Numbered from the stretch's first letter, positions 18,090 through 27,478 are shown. The stretch is 64,000 nucleotides of DNA from Hyphomicrobiales bacterium (GCA_017302635.1 JAFLCX010000001.1:124001-188000); one strand, 5' to 3'. A program made the numbers and translations. Notes: a model not told the origin generated them from the sequence alone.

Positions 18090-19099
18090 CAACTCGCCTG
18101 AACGATGCGATTTTCGATCGCGCCGAAAATCGAGTGCCCCTTGCGATCCTTCATCTCGATGCGCACGACATCGCCGAAGGAGAGGAAGGGTGTCGAGGGC
18201 TTGCCGTCGCGGATCGTCTCGACCATACGCTGCTCGGCGATGCAGGAATATCCGCGTCCGCCCGCGCTCACGGGGCGGCCGGGCGAACCGTCGGGATCGC
18301 GGTTCGAGACCGTCCCCGAGCCGACAATCGTGCCCGCGGAAAGCGCCCGCGTTTTCGCCGCATGGGCAATCAGCACGCCGAAATCGAAGGTCATTTCCTC
18401 GCCCGCCTCCGGCTTGCCGAAAGGCTGGCCGTTGATGGCGGTGAGAAGCGGCAGCGCGAGCGTGCCGCCCGCCCAGGCAGCCCCCAGTTCGTCGGGCGTG
18501 ACGGCGACCGGCGAGAACGAACTCGATGGCTTCGATTGCAGGAATCCGAACCCTTTCGCGAGTTCGTTCGGGATGAGATTGCGCAGCGATACATCGTTCA
18601 CCAGCAGCACGAGGCGCACATACTTCAGCGCCTCGGCCGGGCTCACACCCATCGGCACATCAGCGGTGATGACGGCAATTTCAGCCTCGCAATCGATGCC
18701 GAAATCCTCCGAGGCGACCTTCACAGGGTCACGCGGCGGCACGTTGCAATCGGACGTGCCCTGATACATCAGCGGATCGCTCCAGAAGCTCTCCGGCAAT
18801 TCGGCGCCGCGCGCCTTGCGCACCAGTTCCACATGGTTGACGTAAGCCGAGCCATCCACCCATTGCGGGGCGCGCGGCAGCGGCGAGGCGCAATCCTGCT
18901 CGTGAAAACGGAATGAAGGCACCGAGCCGTGCTCGAGCCCTTCGGCGAGATCATGCAAAGCCGCGGCAAACAGGTCCCAGCGATCCAGGGCTGCCTGAAG
19001 CGTCGGCGCAATGTGGGTGGCATCGGTCGCGCGGGTCAGGTCGCGCGAGACCACGACAAGCCGGCCGTCGCGGCCCGATTTCAACGATGCGAGCTTCAT
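18089..19099 (-). CDS. fumarylacetoacetate hydrolase-family protein
   Basis: This 336-residue protein starts MKLASLKSGRDGRLVVVSRD after GGAGA. It has the FAH-fold core: DFGIDCEAEIAVITADVPMG (metal-binding acidic residues), VRLVLLVNDVSLRNLIPNEL, FLQSKPSSSFSPVAVTPDELG and GTIVGSGTVSNRDPDGSPGR. The length and N-terminal domain match the bacterial FahA-like group, which cleaves fumarylacetoacetate-like C-C bonds after ring opening. It is the first gene of the operon FAH-MBL-membrane protein-monooxygenase-DUF2783. The actual diketone substrate is unknown. Confidence 0.9.
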   Translation of the reverse strand: MKLASLKSGRDGRLVVVSRDLTRATDATHIAPTLQAALDRWDLFAAALHDLAEGLEHGSVPSFRFHEQDCASPLPRAPQWVDGSAYVNHVELVRKARGAELPESFWSDPLMYQGTSDCNVPPRDPVKVASEDFGIDCEAEIAVITADVPMGVSPAEALKYVRLVLLVNDVSLRNLIPNELAKGFGFLQSKPSSSFSPVAVTPDELGAAWAGGTLALPLLTAINGQPFGKPEAGEEMTFDFGVLIAHAAKTRALSAGTIVGSGTVSNRDPDGSPGRPVSAGGRGYSCIAEQRMVETIRDGKPSTPFLSFGDVVRIEMKDRKGHSIFGAIENRIVQAS

Positions 19100-19324
19100 G
19101 CGCCTTCTCCCTGCTGGCCGATGTCTATCGTCGACCGTGTCAGTCGATCATGAAGGTTCGGCCGCAGCGCGGAAAGGGCAAACAGGTTTTTTATCATGGG
19201 AACAATCCGAGGGGCGTGACGAGAAATCCGTCTCGTGCAATCTTGATGTTCAACCATAACGCTGAATGCGAAACAAACAAGTTTCACACGCAACTAAATT
19301 CGAGAATGCGAGCGGGAGAGAGCC

Positions 19325-20413
19325 ATGCGGCGCAGGGATGTGGTGTTTTCGGGGCTGGGGCTGGGGGCGGCGGCGACGATCGCAAGGCCGGCGATTGCGC
19401 AAAGCCTTCCGGAAGTGAAATGGCGGCTGACCTCCAGTTTTCCGCGCCAGCTCGACACGATTTTCGGAACAGCCCAGCAACTGGCAAAGCTCGTGGCCGA
19501 GGCGACAGACAACAAGTTTCAGATCCAGGCCTTCCCGGCGGGTGAAATCGTTCCGGGCCTGCAGGCGCTGGATGCCGTCACCTCCGGCGCGATCGAATGC
19601 TGCCACACGCCCACCTATTTCTATGTCGGCAAAGACCCGACCCTCGGGCTTGGCACTGGCCTGCCCTTCGGCCCGAATGCGCGCCAGCAGCATAGCTGGT
19701 GGCATTTCGGCGGCGGCGAGAAAATCGTGAATGATGCACTCGCGAAATTCAACGCGATCTCCTTCCCGGCCGGCAATTCCGGCACACAGATGGGCGGTTG
19801 GTTCCGTAAGGAAATCAATACGCTGGATGACCTGAGGGGCCTGAAATTCCGCATCGGCGGCACGGGCGGCCAAGTGCTCGCACGGCTCGGCGTGGTCCCG
19901 CAGCAGATCGCGCCGGCCGATATCTACCCGGCTCTGGAACGTGGGACACTTGATGCTGTCGAGTTCGTCGGCCCCTACGACGACGAGAAACTCGGCTTCA
20001 ACAAGGTCGCGAAATACTACTACTATCCCGGCTTCTGGGAGGGTGGCGCGATGCTGCATCTCTGCGTCAATCTCGAGCAGTGGAACCGCCTGCCCAAAAT
20101 CTATCAGGCGGTGCTTCATCAGGCTTGCGAAAGCGCGAACAACTGGATGCTCGCAAAATATGATGCCGTGAATGCGCCAGCGCTGAAGCGCCTCGTCTCG
20201 CGCGGCACGGAATTGCGCGCCTTCCCCGGCCCCGTTCTCGACGCGGCCTATGATGCCGCAAGAGCGGTCTATGCCGATATGGCCGCGCAGAATGCCGGTT
20301 TCGCGAAGGGGCTCGAAAGCGTCAACGCCTATCTCGGCGATGTGATCCCGTGGTGGAAGATCGGCGAGTTCTCGTACGATTCCATTTCCATACGGATGCG
20401 TGAGCGGGGCTGA
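19325..20413 (+). CDS. TakP-like TRAP transporter substrate-binding protein
   Basis: This 362-residue periplasmic binding protein starts MRRRDVVFSGLGLGAAATI after GGGAGA. It has a twin-arginine-like leader ending at AIAQS. The core reads [49 protein letters not shown] and [21 protein letters not shown]. These are hallmarks of the TakP (2-keto acid) group of DctP proteins. No TRAP permease is adjacent; its nearest partners in the window are at 46825-49289. It is divergent from the FAH operon and upstream of a MarR gene. A second member of the same group lies at 49931-51019. Confidence 0.92.
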   Translation: MRRRDVVFSGLGLGAAATIARPAIAQSLPEVKWRLTSSFPRQLDTIFGTAQQLAKLVAEATDNKFQIQAFPAGEIVPGLQALDAVTSGAIECCHTPTYFYVGKDPTLGLGTGLPFGPNARQQHSWWHFGGGEKIVNDALAKFNAISFPAGNSGTQMGGWFRKEINTLDDLRGLKFRIGGTGGQVLARLGVVPQQIAPADIYPALERGTLDAVEFVGPYDDEKLGFNKVAKYYYYPGFWEGGAMLHLCVNLEQWNRLPKIYQAVLHQACESANNWMLAKYDAVNAPALKRLVSRGTELRAFPGPVLDAAYDAARAVYADMAAQNAGFAKGLESVNAYLGDVIPWWKIGEFSYDSISIRMRERG

Positions 20414-20548
20414 AAACCAAGGGCGCTTGCTGCGTCAATCGGACCGCCACAATTCGCACGATGATTTGTTGCAATGCAGCGGACAGGATGCAATCCTCTG
20501 CTTGCAGGGCGGCGACACATCGTCCGGGTCTTCGGGGCATCTTCAGAC

Positions 20549-21064
20549 ATGAGCTCGGTGGCAGGAAAAATCACTCCGGATGTCTCCGCGCGGGATCGTG
20601 CAGCCGCCATCGAGCTTGAGGGGTTCCTGCCCTACAGACTCAACGTGCTTGCGACTTTGGTAAGCCAGAGCCTCGCGAAGGTTTATGGCGATCGGTTCGG
20701 GATATCGATCCCGGAATGGCGCGTGCTCGCGACCTTGGGGCAGTTCCGCGAGAAAACGGCACGAGAGATCGGCCTGCATTCCCACATGCACAAAACGACA
20801 GTGAGCCGTGCTGTCGCGGCCCTTGCCGAACGGAACCTCATTGCCCGCCGCCCGAATCGCGAGGACATGCGCGAGGCATTCCTGACCATGACTCCGAAGG
20901 GGCAGGCAATCTATCTCGAGATCGTGCCACTCGCGCGGGCCTTTGCCGAGCAGTTATCTGAGGGCCTGAGTCGGGACGAACTTCAGGTGCTCGACGGCCT
21001 GATTTCGCGCCTCATGGGCAAGGTCGCCCATCTGGAAGGCGGGAATGGCATCGAGAACACCTGA
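20549..21064 (+). CDS. MarR-family transcriptional regulator
   Basis: This protein of about 171 residues has the winged-helix MarR fold: FLPYRLNVLATLVSQSLAKVYGDRFGISIPEWRVLATLGQF, then the recognition helix HMHKTTVSRAVAALAERNLI and the wing RREDMREAFLTMTPKGQ (read as RPNREDMREAFL). MarR dimers usually repress nearby genes and release DNA on binding aromatic acids. The start is uncertain: the ATG at 20549 has no clear ribosome site and one at 20474 is possible. Placement after the TRAP protein and near the FAH operon suggests it may control those genes, which is inference. Confidence 0.85.
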   Translation: MSSVAGKITPDVSARDRAAAIELEGFLPYRLNVLATLVSQSLAKVYGDRFGISIPEWRVLATLGQFREKTAREIGLHSHMHKTTVSRAVAALAERNLIARRPNREDMREAFLTMTPKGQAIYLEIVPLARAFAEQLSEGLSRDELQVLDGLISRLMGKVAHLEGGNGIENT

Positions 21065-21203
21065 ATTTTAGCGAGTTCGAGCCCGTTTTCTTCGCAATTC
21101 CGTGTTGAATGTCGTGAGCATCTTGCTCCTGACGCAATCGGGCATTAACGGCTTGTTCACCATAAATGATCGAGCGTGTAGGTCGCTCATCCGAGGCTGA
21201 CTG

Positions 21204-22454
21204 ATGTTCGTTCGCTATCCGCTCGTCAAAGTTCTGGCAGGCGCGTTGATCGCGTCTGGCCTGTTCGCGGTTGGCGCTGCGCAGGCGCAGCAGGGCGCGG
21301 CGATTTGCAACCAGATCCGCATGGAGCTTTCCGGACTCCAGCGTCTTGGCGATTCCGGCGGAGGGTCCGCCCGCGAAGCCAATCAGCTGCGGGCCGAACT
21401 CGCCCGGGCACGCAATGCCTTGCGCGTGAATGAATGCGACGCCCAACGCGGACTCTTCACCTTTTCCAGCCCGCCGGCCGTCTGCGCGCCCCTGCGCGCT
21501 CAGGCCGGGCAGATCGAGGCGCGCCTGCGCCAGATCGACGGGGCTGACCCGAATGCACCGCGCCGCGCGCAATTGCTGGCCGCCCTCCAACGCTACAATT
21601 GCATGGGCGAACCGCAGGAGCGCGGCGTGATCTATGCCCGGCCACAGGCCCCCAGCCTTTTCGAACAATTGTTCGGCGGCCGCTCGACCTCGGCTGCGAT
21701 CATTGACGACCGCCGCGACATGCCCCCGCTGGACCCCGCCCTTGAGGACGAACTTCGTGAGAAGGCACGGCTCGGCGGTCGCACACCCGTCTGTGTGCGC
21801 AGCTGCGATGGCTTTTTCTTTCCCGTGAATTTCGAGGGGCTCACCGCGCGTGACGAGCACGGGGCCGTCTGTCAGGCGCTCTGTCCGGGCGCGGAAACCG
21901 AGGTGCTTTACATGCGTCTCGGTGCGGATATCGAAACCGCAGCCACGCGCGACGGACGCCCCTACACCTCACTGCCGAATGCCATGCGCTATCGCGAGAA
22001 CCGCGATCCGGCCTGCTTCTGCCGCCCGCCGGGCTTCACGGTGGCGCATCTTGCCAAAGATCAGGTGGATATTGTCGAAGCCCGCAAGGGTGATCTCGTC
22101 GTCACGCGTGAACAAGCCGAGGCGATGTCCCGCCCGAAAGAAGTGCGTGGCGCGCCGCAACCGCGCAACACCCGTCAGACCCGGAATGCGCCAGCGCCTG
22201 CCCCCGCCGAACCGGTGCCCGTGCCCGAATCAGCCATCCCCACCGCCGGCACGGCTTCAGCCGGCATCGGCCCTCGCTCGGGCGAGCAAAGGGTGGTGAA
22301 TGGCGCTCAGGGCACTGTTCAGGAAGTGGTCGGCGCCGATGGCGTCAGGCGGCAGGTGCGCGTCGTGGCCCCTGCCCCAAACGCGCCAGAGCCTCAGCCC
22401 GCCCTAAGAGGGGCAGCACAGCCCTCAGTTCAGGCCCCTGCTCGCGCCCCGTAA
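21204..22454 (+). CDS. DUF2865 secreted protein
   Basis: This 416-residue protein has a signal peptide ending at GAAQAQ. A helical region follows (EANQLRAELARARNALRV and RAQAGQIEARLRQI). The DUF2865 core is TPVCVRSCDGFFFPVNFEGL, ALCPGAETEVLYMRLGADIE, SLPNAMRYRENRDPACFCRPPG. The last 120 residues are Pro/Ala-rich and disordered-looking. The family is found in Rhizobiales and has no known function; the cysteines suggest disulfides. Its last 110 bases overlap the 3' end of gltX on the other strand. Confidence 0.85.
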   Translation: MFVRYPLVKVLAGALIASGLFAVGAAQAQQGAAICNQIRMELSGLQRLGDSGGGSAREANQLRAELARARNALRVNECDAQRGLFTFSSPPAVCAPLRAQAGQIEARLRQIDGADPNAPRRAQLLAALQRYNCMGEPQERGVIYARPQAPSLFEQLFGGRSTSAAIIDDRRDMPPLDPALEDELREKARLGGRTPVCVRSCDGFFFPVNFEGLTARDEHGAVCQALCPGAETEVLYMRLGADIETAATRDGRPYTSLPNAMRYRENRDPACFCRPPGFTVAHLAKDQVDIVEARKGDLVVTREQAEAMSRPKEVRGAPQPRNTRQTRNAPAPAPAEPVPVPESAIPTAGTASAGIGPRSGEQRVVNGAQGTVQEVVGADGVRRQVRVVAPAPNAPEPQPALRGAAQPSVQAPARAP

Positions 22455-23706
22455 GCGCCAGCCTGAGCGGCATGAACAAGGCTTTGCCCTTGCGCCCGGT
22501 TGCCGCCTGGAGGGCGGCAATCCACCGCCCCCATGTTTCATGATCGAAGGGCTCCTCCGGAAGAAGGCGTGCGGCTTCTGCGAGAAATTCCGGCTCGGTC
22601 GAGACGAAATTCTGCGGGCCAGTGATGATCTGCCACCACGGCTCGGCGTCTTCGAGGCGCGCGACATTGCCATGGATGGCCGCCCAGAAGGACTCGGCCT
22701 TCGCCCCCATAATGCCCATCGCCGCGAGTTTCGGCGCGATCTCGGCATAGGGCTTGGCATGCAGCAGCTTGACCGAAAGGTCGGCGATCTCGGCCGGATC
22801 AAACTTCGTCAGCGCGCGGGAAAATTTCGGCAATTCGAGTAAGGACGAAAGCTCTTCGAGCCCGTGCAACGGGCGGATCGCCTCGGATGTGCCGGTGAGG
22901 GTCGCGACAATCGCGACAGCAAGCGGATCGACTCTGTCGGCGCGGAACGAACGCAGCGAGAGCGCACCGGTGCGTTTCGACATCTCCTCTCCTGTTGCCG
23001 AGGCGATGAGATTGTGATGCGCGAACCGCGGCAGATTGACCCGCAAGGCGCGAAACAACTCGATCTGCACCGCCGTGTTCGCCACGTGGTCTTCCCCGCG
23101 CAACACATCGGTGATGCCGAAATCGGCGTCGTCGATCACGCTCGCGAAGGTGTAGAGCACCTGACCATCCGCCCGCGCCAGAATGGGATCGGAGAGTGAA
23201 GCGGTTTCGATATGGCATTCGCCGCGCACGCCATCGTGCCATGTCACGGTCTGGCCCGAGAGCTTGAAGCGCCAATGCGGCTTGCGGCCCTCGGCTTCGA
23301 GCGAGGCGCGATCGGTATCACTCAGCGCCAGCGCCGCCCGGTCATAAACCGGCGGTAAGCCCCGCGCCTGCTGGCGCTTCCTTTTGCGATCAAGTTCCTC
23401 TGCCGTTTCGTAAGCAGGATAAACGAGCCCCCTCGCCTTGAAATCCTCCAGCACGGCCGCATAGCGGGCCGCGCGGTCGGATTGCCGCTCAATCCGGTCC
23501 GGCGGAATGCCGAGCCAGGCGAGGTCATCCAGAATACCCTGCGCATATTCGGGGCGCGAACGCTCTGTATCGGTATCGTCGAACCGCAGGATGAAGGTGC
23601 CGCCCATGCGCCGCGCGAGCAGCGCGTTCCACAACGCCGTGCGCGCATTGCCGATATGCAGATAGCCCGTTGGCGAAGGGGCGAAGCGGAAGGTGTGTTT
23701 ATCCAT
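22345..23706 (-). CDS. gltX: glutamate-tRNA ligase
   Basis: This class I synthetase of about 453 residues starts MDKHTFRFAPSPTGYLHIGNART, containing the HIGH motif. FDDTDTERSRPEYAQGI and LRGEDHVANTAVQIEL follow, and EEMSKRTGALSLRSF is the KMSKS equivalent. It charges tRNA-Glu, and in alphaproteobacteria often also tRNA-Gln. The start at 23706 overlaps the end of nadE by 8 bases; the GAGG six bases upstream supports it. Many alphaproteobacteria carry two gltX genes, and the SKRTG form suggests the second type. The C-terminus overlaps the DUF2865 gene on the opposite strand. Confidence 0.93.
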   Translation of the reverse strand: MDKHTFRFAPSPTGYLHIGNARTALWNALLARRMGGTFILRFDDTDTERSRPEYAQGILDDLAWLGIPPDRIERQSDRAARYAAVLEDFKARGLVYPAYETAEELDRKRKRQQARGLPPVYDRAALALSDTDRASLEAEGRKPHWRFKLSGQTVTWHDGVRGECHIETASLSDPILARADGQVLYTFASVIDDADFGITDVLRGEDHVANTAVQIELFRALRVNLPRFAHHNLIASATGEEMSKRTGALSLRSFRADRVDPLAVAIVATLTGTSEAIRPLHGLEELSSLLELPKFSRALTKFDPAEIADLSVKLLHAKPYAEIAPKLAAMGIMGAKAESFWAAIHGNVARLEDAEPWWQIITGPQNFVSTEPEFLAEAARLLPEEPFDHETWGRWIAALQAATGRKGKALFMPLRLALTGREQGPELRAVLPLLGRAEALARLGQGPRRAPAA

Positions 23707-25441
23707 CATAAGCCTCGCCAAGTGTCTTCATCACTTCCGGCTGAAGCGTCGGGTCCGGTTTGTATGCCCCCTCTGAACGATCGCGGAAGCGGTTGATGAT
23801 CGGGTAGCGCCGGTCGCGACCGAAGCTGCGCTCGGTTACTTTCACGCCCGGCGCGGATTGGCGGCGCTTGTATTCGGCGATGGCGAGCAGGTGCTCAATG
23901 CGCTCGACGACCGCCCGCTCATGCCCGCGCGCGACGATATCCGGCACGCGCATCTCCCGCTCGACCAGACATTCGAGAATGTCGTCGAGCACGGGATAGG
24001 GCGGCAGCGAGTCCTGATCTTTCTGGTTCTCGCGCAACTCCGCCGTGGGAGCCTTCACGAGAATGTTCTGAGGGATCACGACACCATCTGGCCCCTTGGC
24101 ACCGGCAGGTTTCCAGCGGTTGCGGAGCGCCGAAAGGCGGTAGACCTCCATTTTGTAGAGATCCTTGATCGGGTTGAAACCGCCATTCATGTCGCCATAG
24201 AGCGTCGCGTAGCCCACGCTCATCTCACTCTTATTGCCGGTTGTGACAACCATTGGCCCGAACTTGTTCGAGATCGACATCAAAATCGTGCCGCGCGCCC
24301 GCGACTGGATGTTCTCCTCCGCGATGTCGCGCGGGCTGCCCGCAAAAAGCGGTGCGACGGCGGCCTCGATCCCTTCGACTGCGCTCGCGATAGGCAGGAT
24401 ATCGTAGCGAAGCCCGAGTGCGCTCGCGCAATCCCTCGCGTCCTTCAGGCTGTCCTCGGAAGTGAAGCGATAGGGCAGCATGACGGCGTGCACGCGCTCC
24501 GGGCCGAGAGCATCGGCGGCCAAAGCCGCGCAAATGGCCGAGTCAATGCCGCCTGAAAGACCCAGCACAACGCCGGGAAAGCGGTTCTTTTCGACATAGT
24601 CGCGCAGGCCCAGCATGCAGGCCGAATAGTCCGCCTCATCGCGTTCCTCGATCAGCGCCTTCTCGCCAGGCACAATCCGCCACTGGCCGGAAACCCGTTC
24701 GAGCGTGACGAAGGCCATCGCCTCGCGGAAGGCCGGCATCTGCAAAGCGAGCGCGCCTCCGGGGTTCAGACCGAAACTCGCACCATCGAACACCAATTCG
24801 TCCTGCCCGCCGACCTGATTGAGATAGATGAGCGCCAGCCCGCTTTCAGCGACGCGCGCCACGCCGATATTCATTCGCTGGTCGCTGACCTCGCGCCGGA
24901 AGGGCGAGCCGTTTGGCACGAGCAGGATTTCTGCGCCGGTTTCGGCGAGGCATTCCACCACATCCGTGCCCCATATGTCCTCACAAATCGGCAAGCCGAA
25001 ATTGATGCCCCGAAGGCGCACGGGCCCAGGCATCGGACCGGGATCAAAGACGCGTTTCTCATCGAAAACGCCGTAATTTGGCAGATCGACCTTGAAGCGC
25101 ACCGCAACGATCCGCCCGGCATCAAGCACAGCAAAGGCATTGTGCAATTTGCCACCCTCGTTCCAGGGCAGGCCGATCAGGACGGCCGGGCCGCCATCGG
25201 CAGTGTCGCGCGCGAGTTCGTCCAATGCCCGACGGCAGGCATCCTGAACCGCCGGCTTCAGCACCAGGTCCTCGGGCGGGTAGCCGGTGAGGAACAGCTC
25301 GGAGAACATCACGATTGCCGCACCGCCCTTCGCGGCTTCAGCTCGGGCAGACCGGGCGCGGGCGAGATTGCCAGCCACATCGCCCATGACGGGATTGAGT
25401 TGCGCGAGAGCGAGCGAAAGACGCGGAGGGGAAGCATTCAT
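23699..25441 (-). CDS. nadE: glutamine-hydrolysing NAD+ synthase
   Basis: This 580-residue enzyme makes NAD+ from deamido-NAD+, ATP and glutamine. The start MNASPPRLSLALAQLNPVMG drops 38 weak upstream residues. The N-terminal nitrilase-type amidase domain shows FSELFLTGYPPEDLVL (Glu), KVDLPNYGVFDEKRVF (Lys) and GLPICEDIWG (Cys). The C-terminal synthetase has the PP-loop VLGLSGGIDSA, TTGNKSEMSVGYATLYGDMNGGFNPIKDLYK and KAPTAELRENQKDQDSLPPY. gltX follows with an 8-base overlap, so the two are likely co-expressed. Confidence 0.96.
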   Translation of the reverse strand: MNASPPRLSLALAQLNPVMGDVAGNLARARSARAEAAKGGAAIVMFSELFLTGYPPEDLVLKPAVQDACRRALDELARDTADGGPAVLIGLPWNEGGKLHNAFAVLDAGRIVAVRFKVDLPNYGVFDEKRVFDPGPMPGPVRLRGINFGLPICEDIWGTDVVECLAETGAEILLVPNGSPFRREVSDQRMNIGVARVAESGLALIYLNQVGGQDELVFDGASFGLNPGGALALQMPAFREAMAFVTLERVSGQWRIVPGEKALIEERDEADYSACMLGLRDYVEKNRFPGVVLGLSGGIDSAICAALAADALGPERVHAVMLPYRFTSEDSLKDARDCASALGLRYDILPIASAVEGIEAAVAPLFAGSPRDIAEENIQSRARGTILMSISNKFGPMVVTTGNKSEMSVGYATLYGDMNGGFNPIKDLYKMEVYRLSALRNRWKPAGAKGPDGVVIPQNILVKAPTAELRENQKDQDSLPPYPVLDDILECLVEREMRVPDIVARGHERAVVERIEHLLAIAEYKRRQSAPGVKVTERSFGRDRRYPIINRFRDRSEGAYKPDPTLQPEVMKTLGEAYDG

Positions 25442-25652
25442 GGTGGTCCCGATGTAATGCGCCTCGGCACGCGAGACAATCCGTTCCGAAGCCAGATCAG
25501 CCGCTTTGCCGCCCGCCGAGCCTGCAACCGTCCCAAATCGGAGCAACAACAGCAAAAACCGGCTTAACCGGGCAGTAAGGTTACTTTTTTACCATGTTTA
25601 TCAAGCCGCCCTCTCTGCGCGGCAGCTGATTTGTTTTTTGGAGTTCGGTCCC

Positions 25653-26525
25653 ATGTCGTTCCATCGCCTCGTTTCGCCGAAAGCGTGTTCCCGACTGGGC
25701 GGATTGGCGCTCGCAGCGCTTCTCGTCCCGACGGGCGCGCAGGCGGCTGATTATCTACGCGGCGCTTACGGTGGTCATCAGGGGGTCGAGCCGGTGGGCG
25801 CGCCTCAAAATGGCGGCGTCGATTGGGCCGGCGTCTATGTTGGCGGACATGTCGGCATGAGCAATGTCCAGAGCAACTCGTCCCGGTTCAACAGCACTCT
25901 GGTGCAGGGCGCAGGCCTGCCGAACACGACGCTCAGTGGCATGCTCACAACGGTGACAAATTTCCGCAACTCCGAGAAGCGCGGCACCAGCTTTGGTGTC
26001 TTCGCCGGCGCGAACTATCTCTGGGATGACGTGGTTCTGGGCGTCGAGGCGGATTACTCGCGCAATGGCGCGGATGCCACCTCGCGCATCGGCCCCTACA
26101 ATAACTCGCAGGATAGCGGCGGTTCGCGCTGGACTCTGCAGGGCTCCGCAACTGGACGTGCGCAGGTCAACAGCTGGGGCACGTTTCGCGGCCGCGTCGG
26201 CTGGGCTGCCGGCTATTTCATGCCGTATCTGACAGCGGGCGTCGCTGTGGCCAGCATCGATGGTCGCGCGACCACCAGCGGAACCTGGCAGCAGGCCAAC
26301 CCTGGGCTGCCGGGCGTGCCCGTGATCGCCAACGGCACCTATTCTTCCCGCGCCGGCCGCGAAGGCATCGCTTATGGCGGCGCCTTCGGTGCGGGTGTTG
26401 ATATTTCCTTCTTCTCGAACATGTTCCTGCGCGCCGAGTGGCAGCACATTCAGTTTGCAGCAGGCAGCAATCGTGTGCCGATCACCATGAACACCGCCCG
26501 CGTAGCCGGTGGCGTGAAATTCTGA
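25653..26525 (+). CDS. Omp25/31-like outer-membrane beta-barrel protein
   Basis: This 290-residue protein starts MSFHRLVSPKACSRLGGLAL; GGAG lies 9 bases before the ATG. The signal peptide ends at GAQAAD. The barrel shows DWAGVYVGGHVGM, FGVFAGANYLWDDVVLGVEADYS, FRGRVGWAAGYFMPYLTAGVAVA and AEWQHIQF, ending in phenylalanine (VAGGVKF). This is the eight-strand OmpW/Omp25-type barrel common in Rhizobiales. It stands alone with its own terminator. Confidence 0.9.
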   Translation: MSFHRLVSPKACSRLGGLALAALLVPTGAQAADYLRGAYGGHQGVEPVGAPQNGGVDWAGVYVGGHVGMSNVQSNSSRFNSTLVQGAGLPNTTLSGMLTTVTNFRNSEKRGTSFGVFAGANYLWDDVVLGVEADYSRNGADATSRIGPYNNSQDSGGSRWTLQGSATGRAQVNSWGTFRGRVGWAAGYFMPYLTAGVAVASIDGRATTSGTWQQANPGLPGVPVIANGTYSSRAGREGIAYGGAFGAGVDISFFSNMFLRAEWQHIQFAAGSNRVPITMNTARVAGGVKF

Positions 26526-26555
26526 GGCCGCAATCGGCCGAGATCGAAACAAAAA

Positions 26556-26586
26556 AGCCCGGCCTCGCGGCCGGGCTCTTTATTTT
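26556..26586 (+). terminator. intrinsic terminator after the barrel gene
   Basis: A 9-bp AGCCCGGCC/GGCCGGGCT stem with a TCGC loop is followed by CTTTATTTTT. It has A residues on its left and so may also serve the convergent gene. Confidence 0.8.
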
Positions 26587-26603
26587 TCAGGCACCTGCCA
26601 CAA

Positions 26604-27059
26604 TCAGCGGCAGACCTGCACCCGCTGGAAAGCCCAGCCATGGCCGGTCCAGACCTGCTGCTTGCGGATCGTGCAGACCGGACCGCGATAGCCATAGCCG
26701 GTCTCGGCGTAACCATGATGCCGATGACGCTTGTGGTAGCGATAGCCGGGATGACCATGATAGCCATAGCCCGGATGATACTGCACCGCCTGCGGCTGGG
26801 TGTAGACCGGCGCCGGCGGCACATAGGCATCTTCGGGATCATAACCCGAATGGCCATAATGGCCGCCATGCCCCTGACCGGCCTGCGCTGCAATCGCGCC
26901 GACAGCCAAAGCACCCAGCACACCCGCCGCGATGAGAGCACCCTTGCGACCATTGCGGGCTTCTGCTTCACCGGCGGTCATCGTCAGGCCAGCACCCAGC
27001 GTGAGGGCGGCGAGAGCAGCGGCGGCAACCTTCTTGCCGAGCGGGATCGAATTCATCAT
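26604..27059 (-). CDS. Gly/His/Tyr-rich secreted protein, GRKGAL family
   Basis: This 151-residue protein starts MMNSIPLGKKVAAAAL after GGAGA. A signal peptide ends near AEARN. GRKGALIAAGVLGALAVGAIAAQAG follows, a glycine-zipper-like hydrophobic stretch. A linker of about 60 residues rich in Gly, His and Tyr is next, and the protein ends with CTIRKQQVWTGHGWAFQRVQVCR. It shares the same layout as the protein at 27479-27781. The His-rich linker could bind metals, which is speculation. No function is known to me. Confidence 0.75.
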   Translation of the reverse strand: MMNSIPLGKKVAAAALAALTLGAGLTMTAGEAEARNGRKGALIAAGVLGALAVGAIAAQAGQGHGGHYGHSGYDPEDAYVPPAPVYTQPQAVQYHPGYGYHGHPGYRYHKRHRHHGYAETGYGYRGPVCTIRKQQVWTGHGWAFQRVQVCR

Positions 27060-27250
27060 GGCTCTTTCTCCGAACCGGAAGACCTGGCGAACGCGATCCG
27101 TTCGCATCCGGTCTTCATGGTCGAGAGATTAGCGCGTTAACCTTGGCCGCAAGCTGAACGGCGTTGTTGCTCGCCGTTCATGTTGCCGGATGCCCTCGAC
27201 GAACGGTGCGGAACGGCGCATCTTGCCTCTCGCGAAGCGGAGGAAGTCCT

Positions 27251-27466
27251 GTGAAGTCGCTTCTTGTCCTGAGCATGCTGATTGCGCTGGCTGGCTGCCG
27301 CACCGAGCCTGTCGGCAAGACCATCGAGGACATGACACCGGTCGAGGTGGAAGCTGCCAGTCAGGCGCTCATGGCAGCCTGTCGCGCGCGCGGCGTCGAT
27401 ATGGGTAGCCGGGACTTCGACGATTGTGTGAGGCAAGAAGCGATCAGGCGCGGTTACACACGCTGA
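27251..27466 (+). CDS. small lipoprotein with GTG start
   Basis: This 71-residue protein starts VKSLLVLSMLIALAGCRTEP. The GTG is chosen because GGAGGA (27239-27244) lies six bases upstream; an ATG 87 bases further up lacks a ribosome site and would bury the leader. The lipobox LALAGC places the lipid-modified cysteine at residue 16. The mature part has two more cysteines (ACRARGVDMG and DDCVRQE). The function is unknown. It sits between two related secreted proteins on the other strand. Confidence 0.75.
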   Translation: MKSLLVLSMLIALAGCRTEPVGKTIEDMTPVEVEAASQALMAACRARGVDMGSRDFDDCVRQEAIRRGYTR

Positions 27467-27478
27467 TCACGTCTGTTC

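Noticed and set aside
17483..18916. 477-residue open frame opposite the MBL and FAH genes
   Set aside because: Arg/His-rich antisense frame caused by high GC content.
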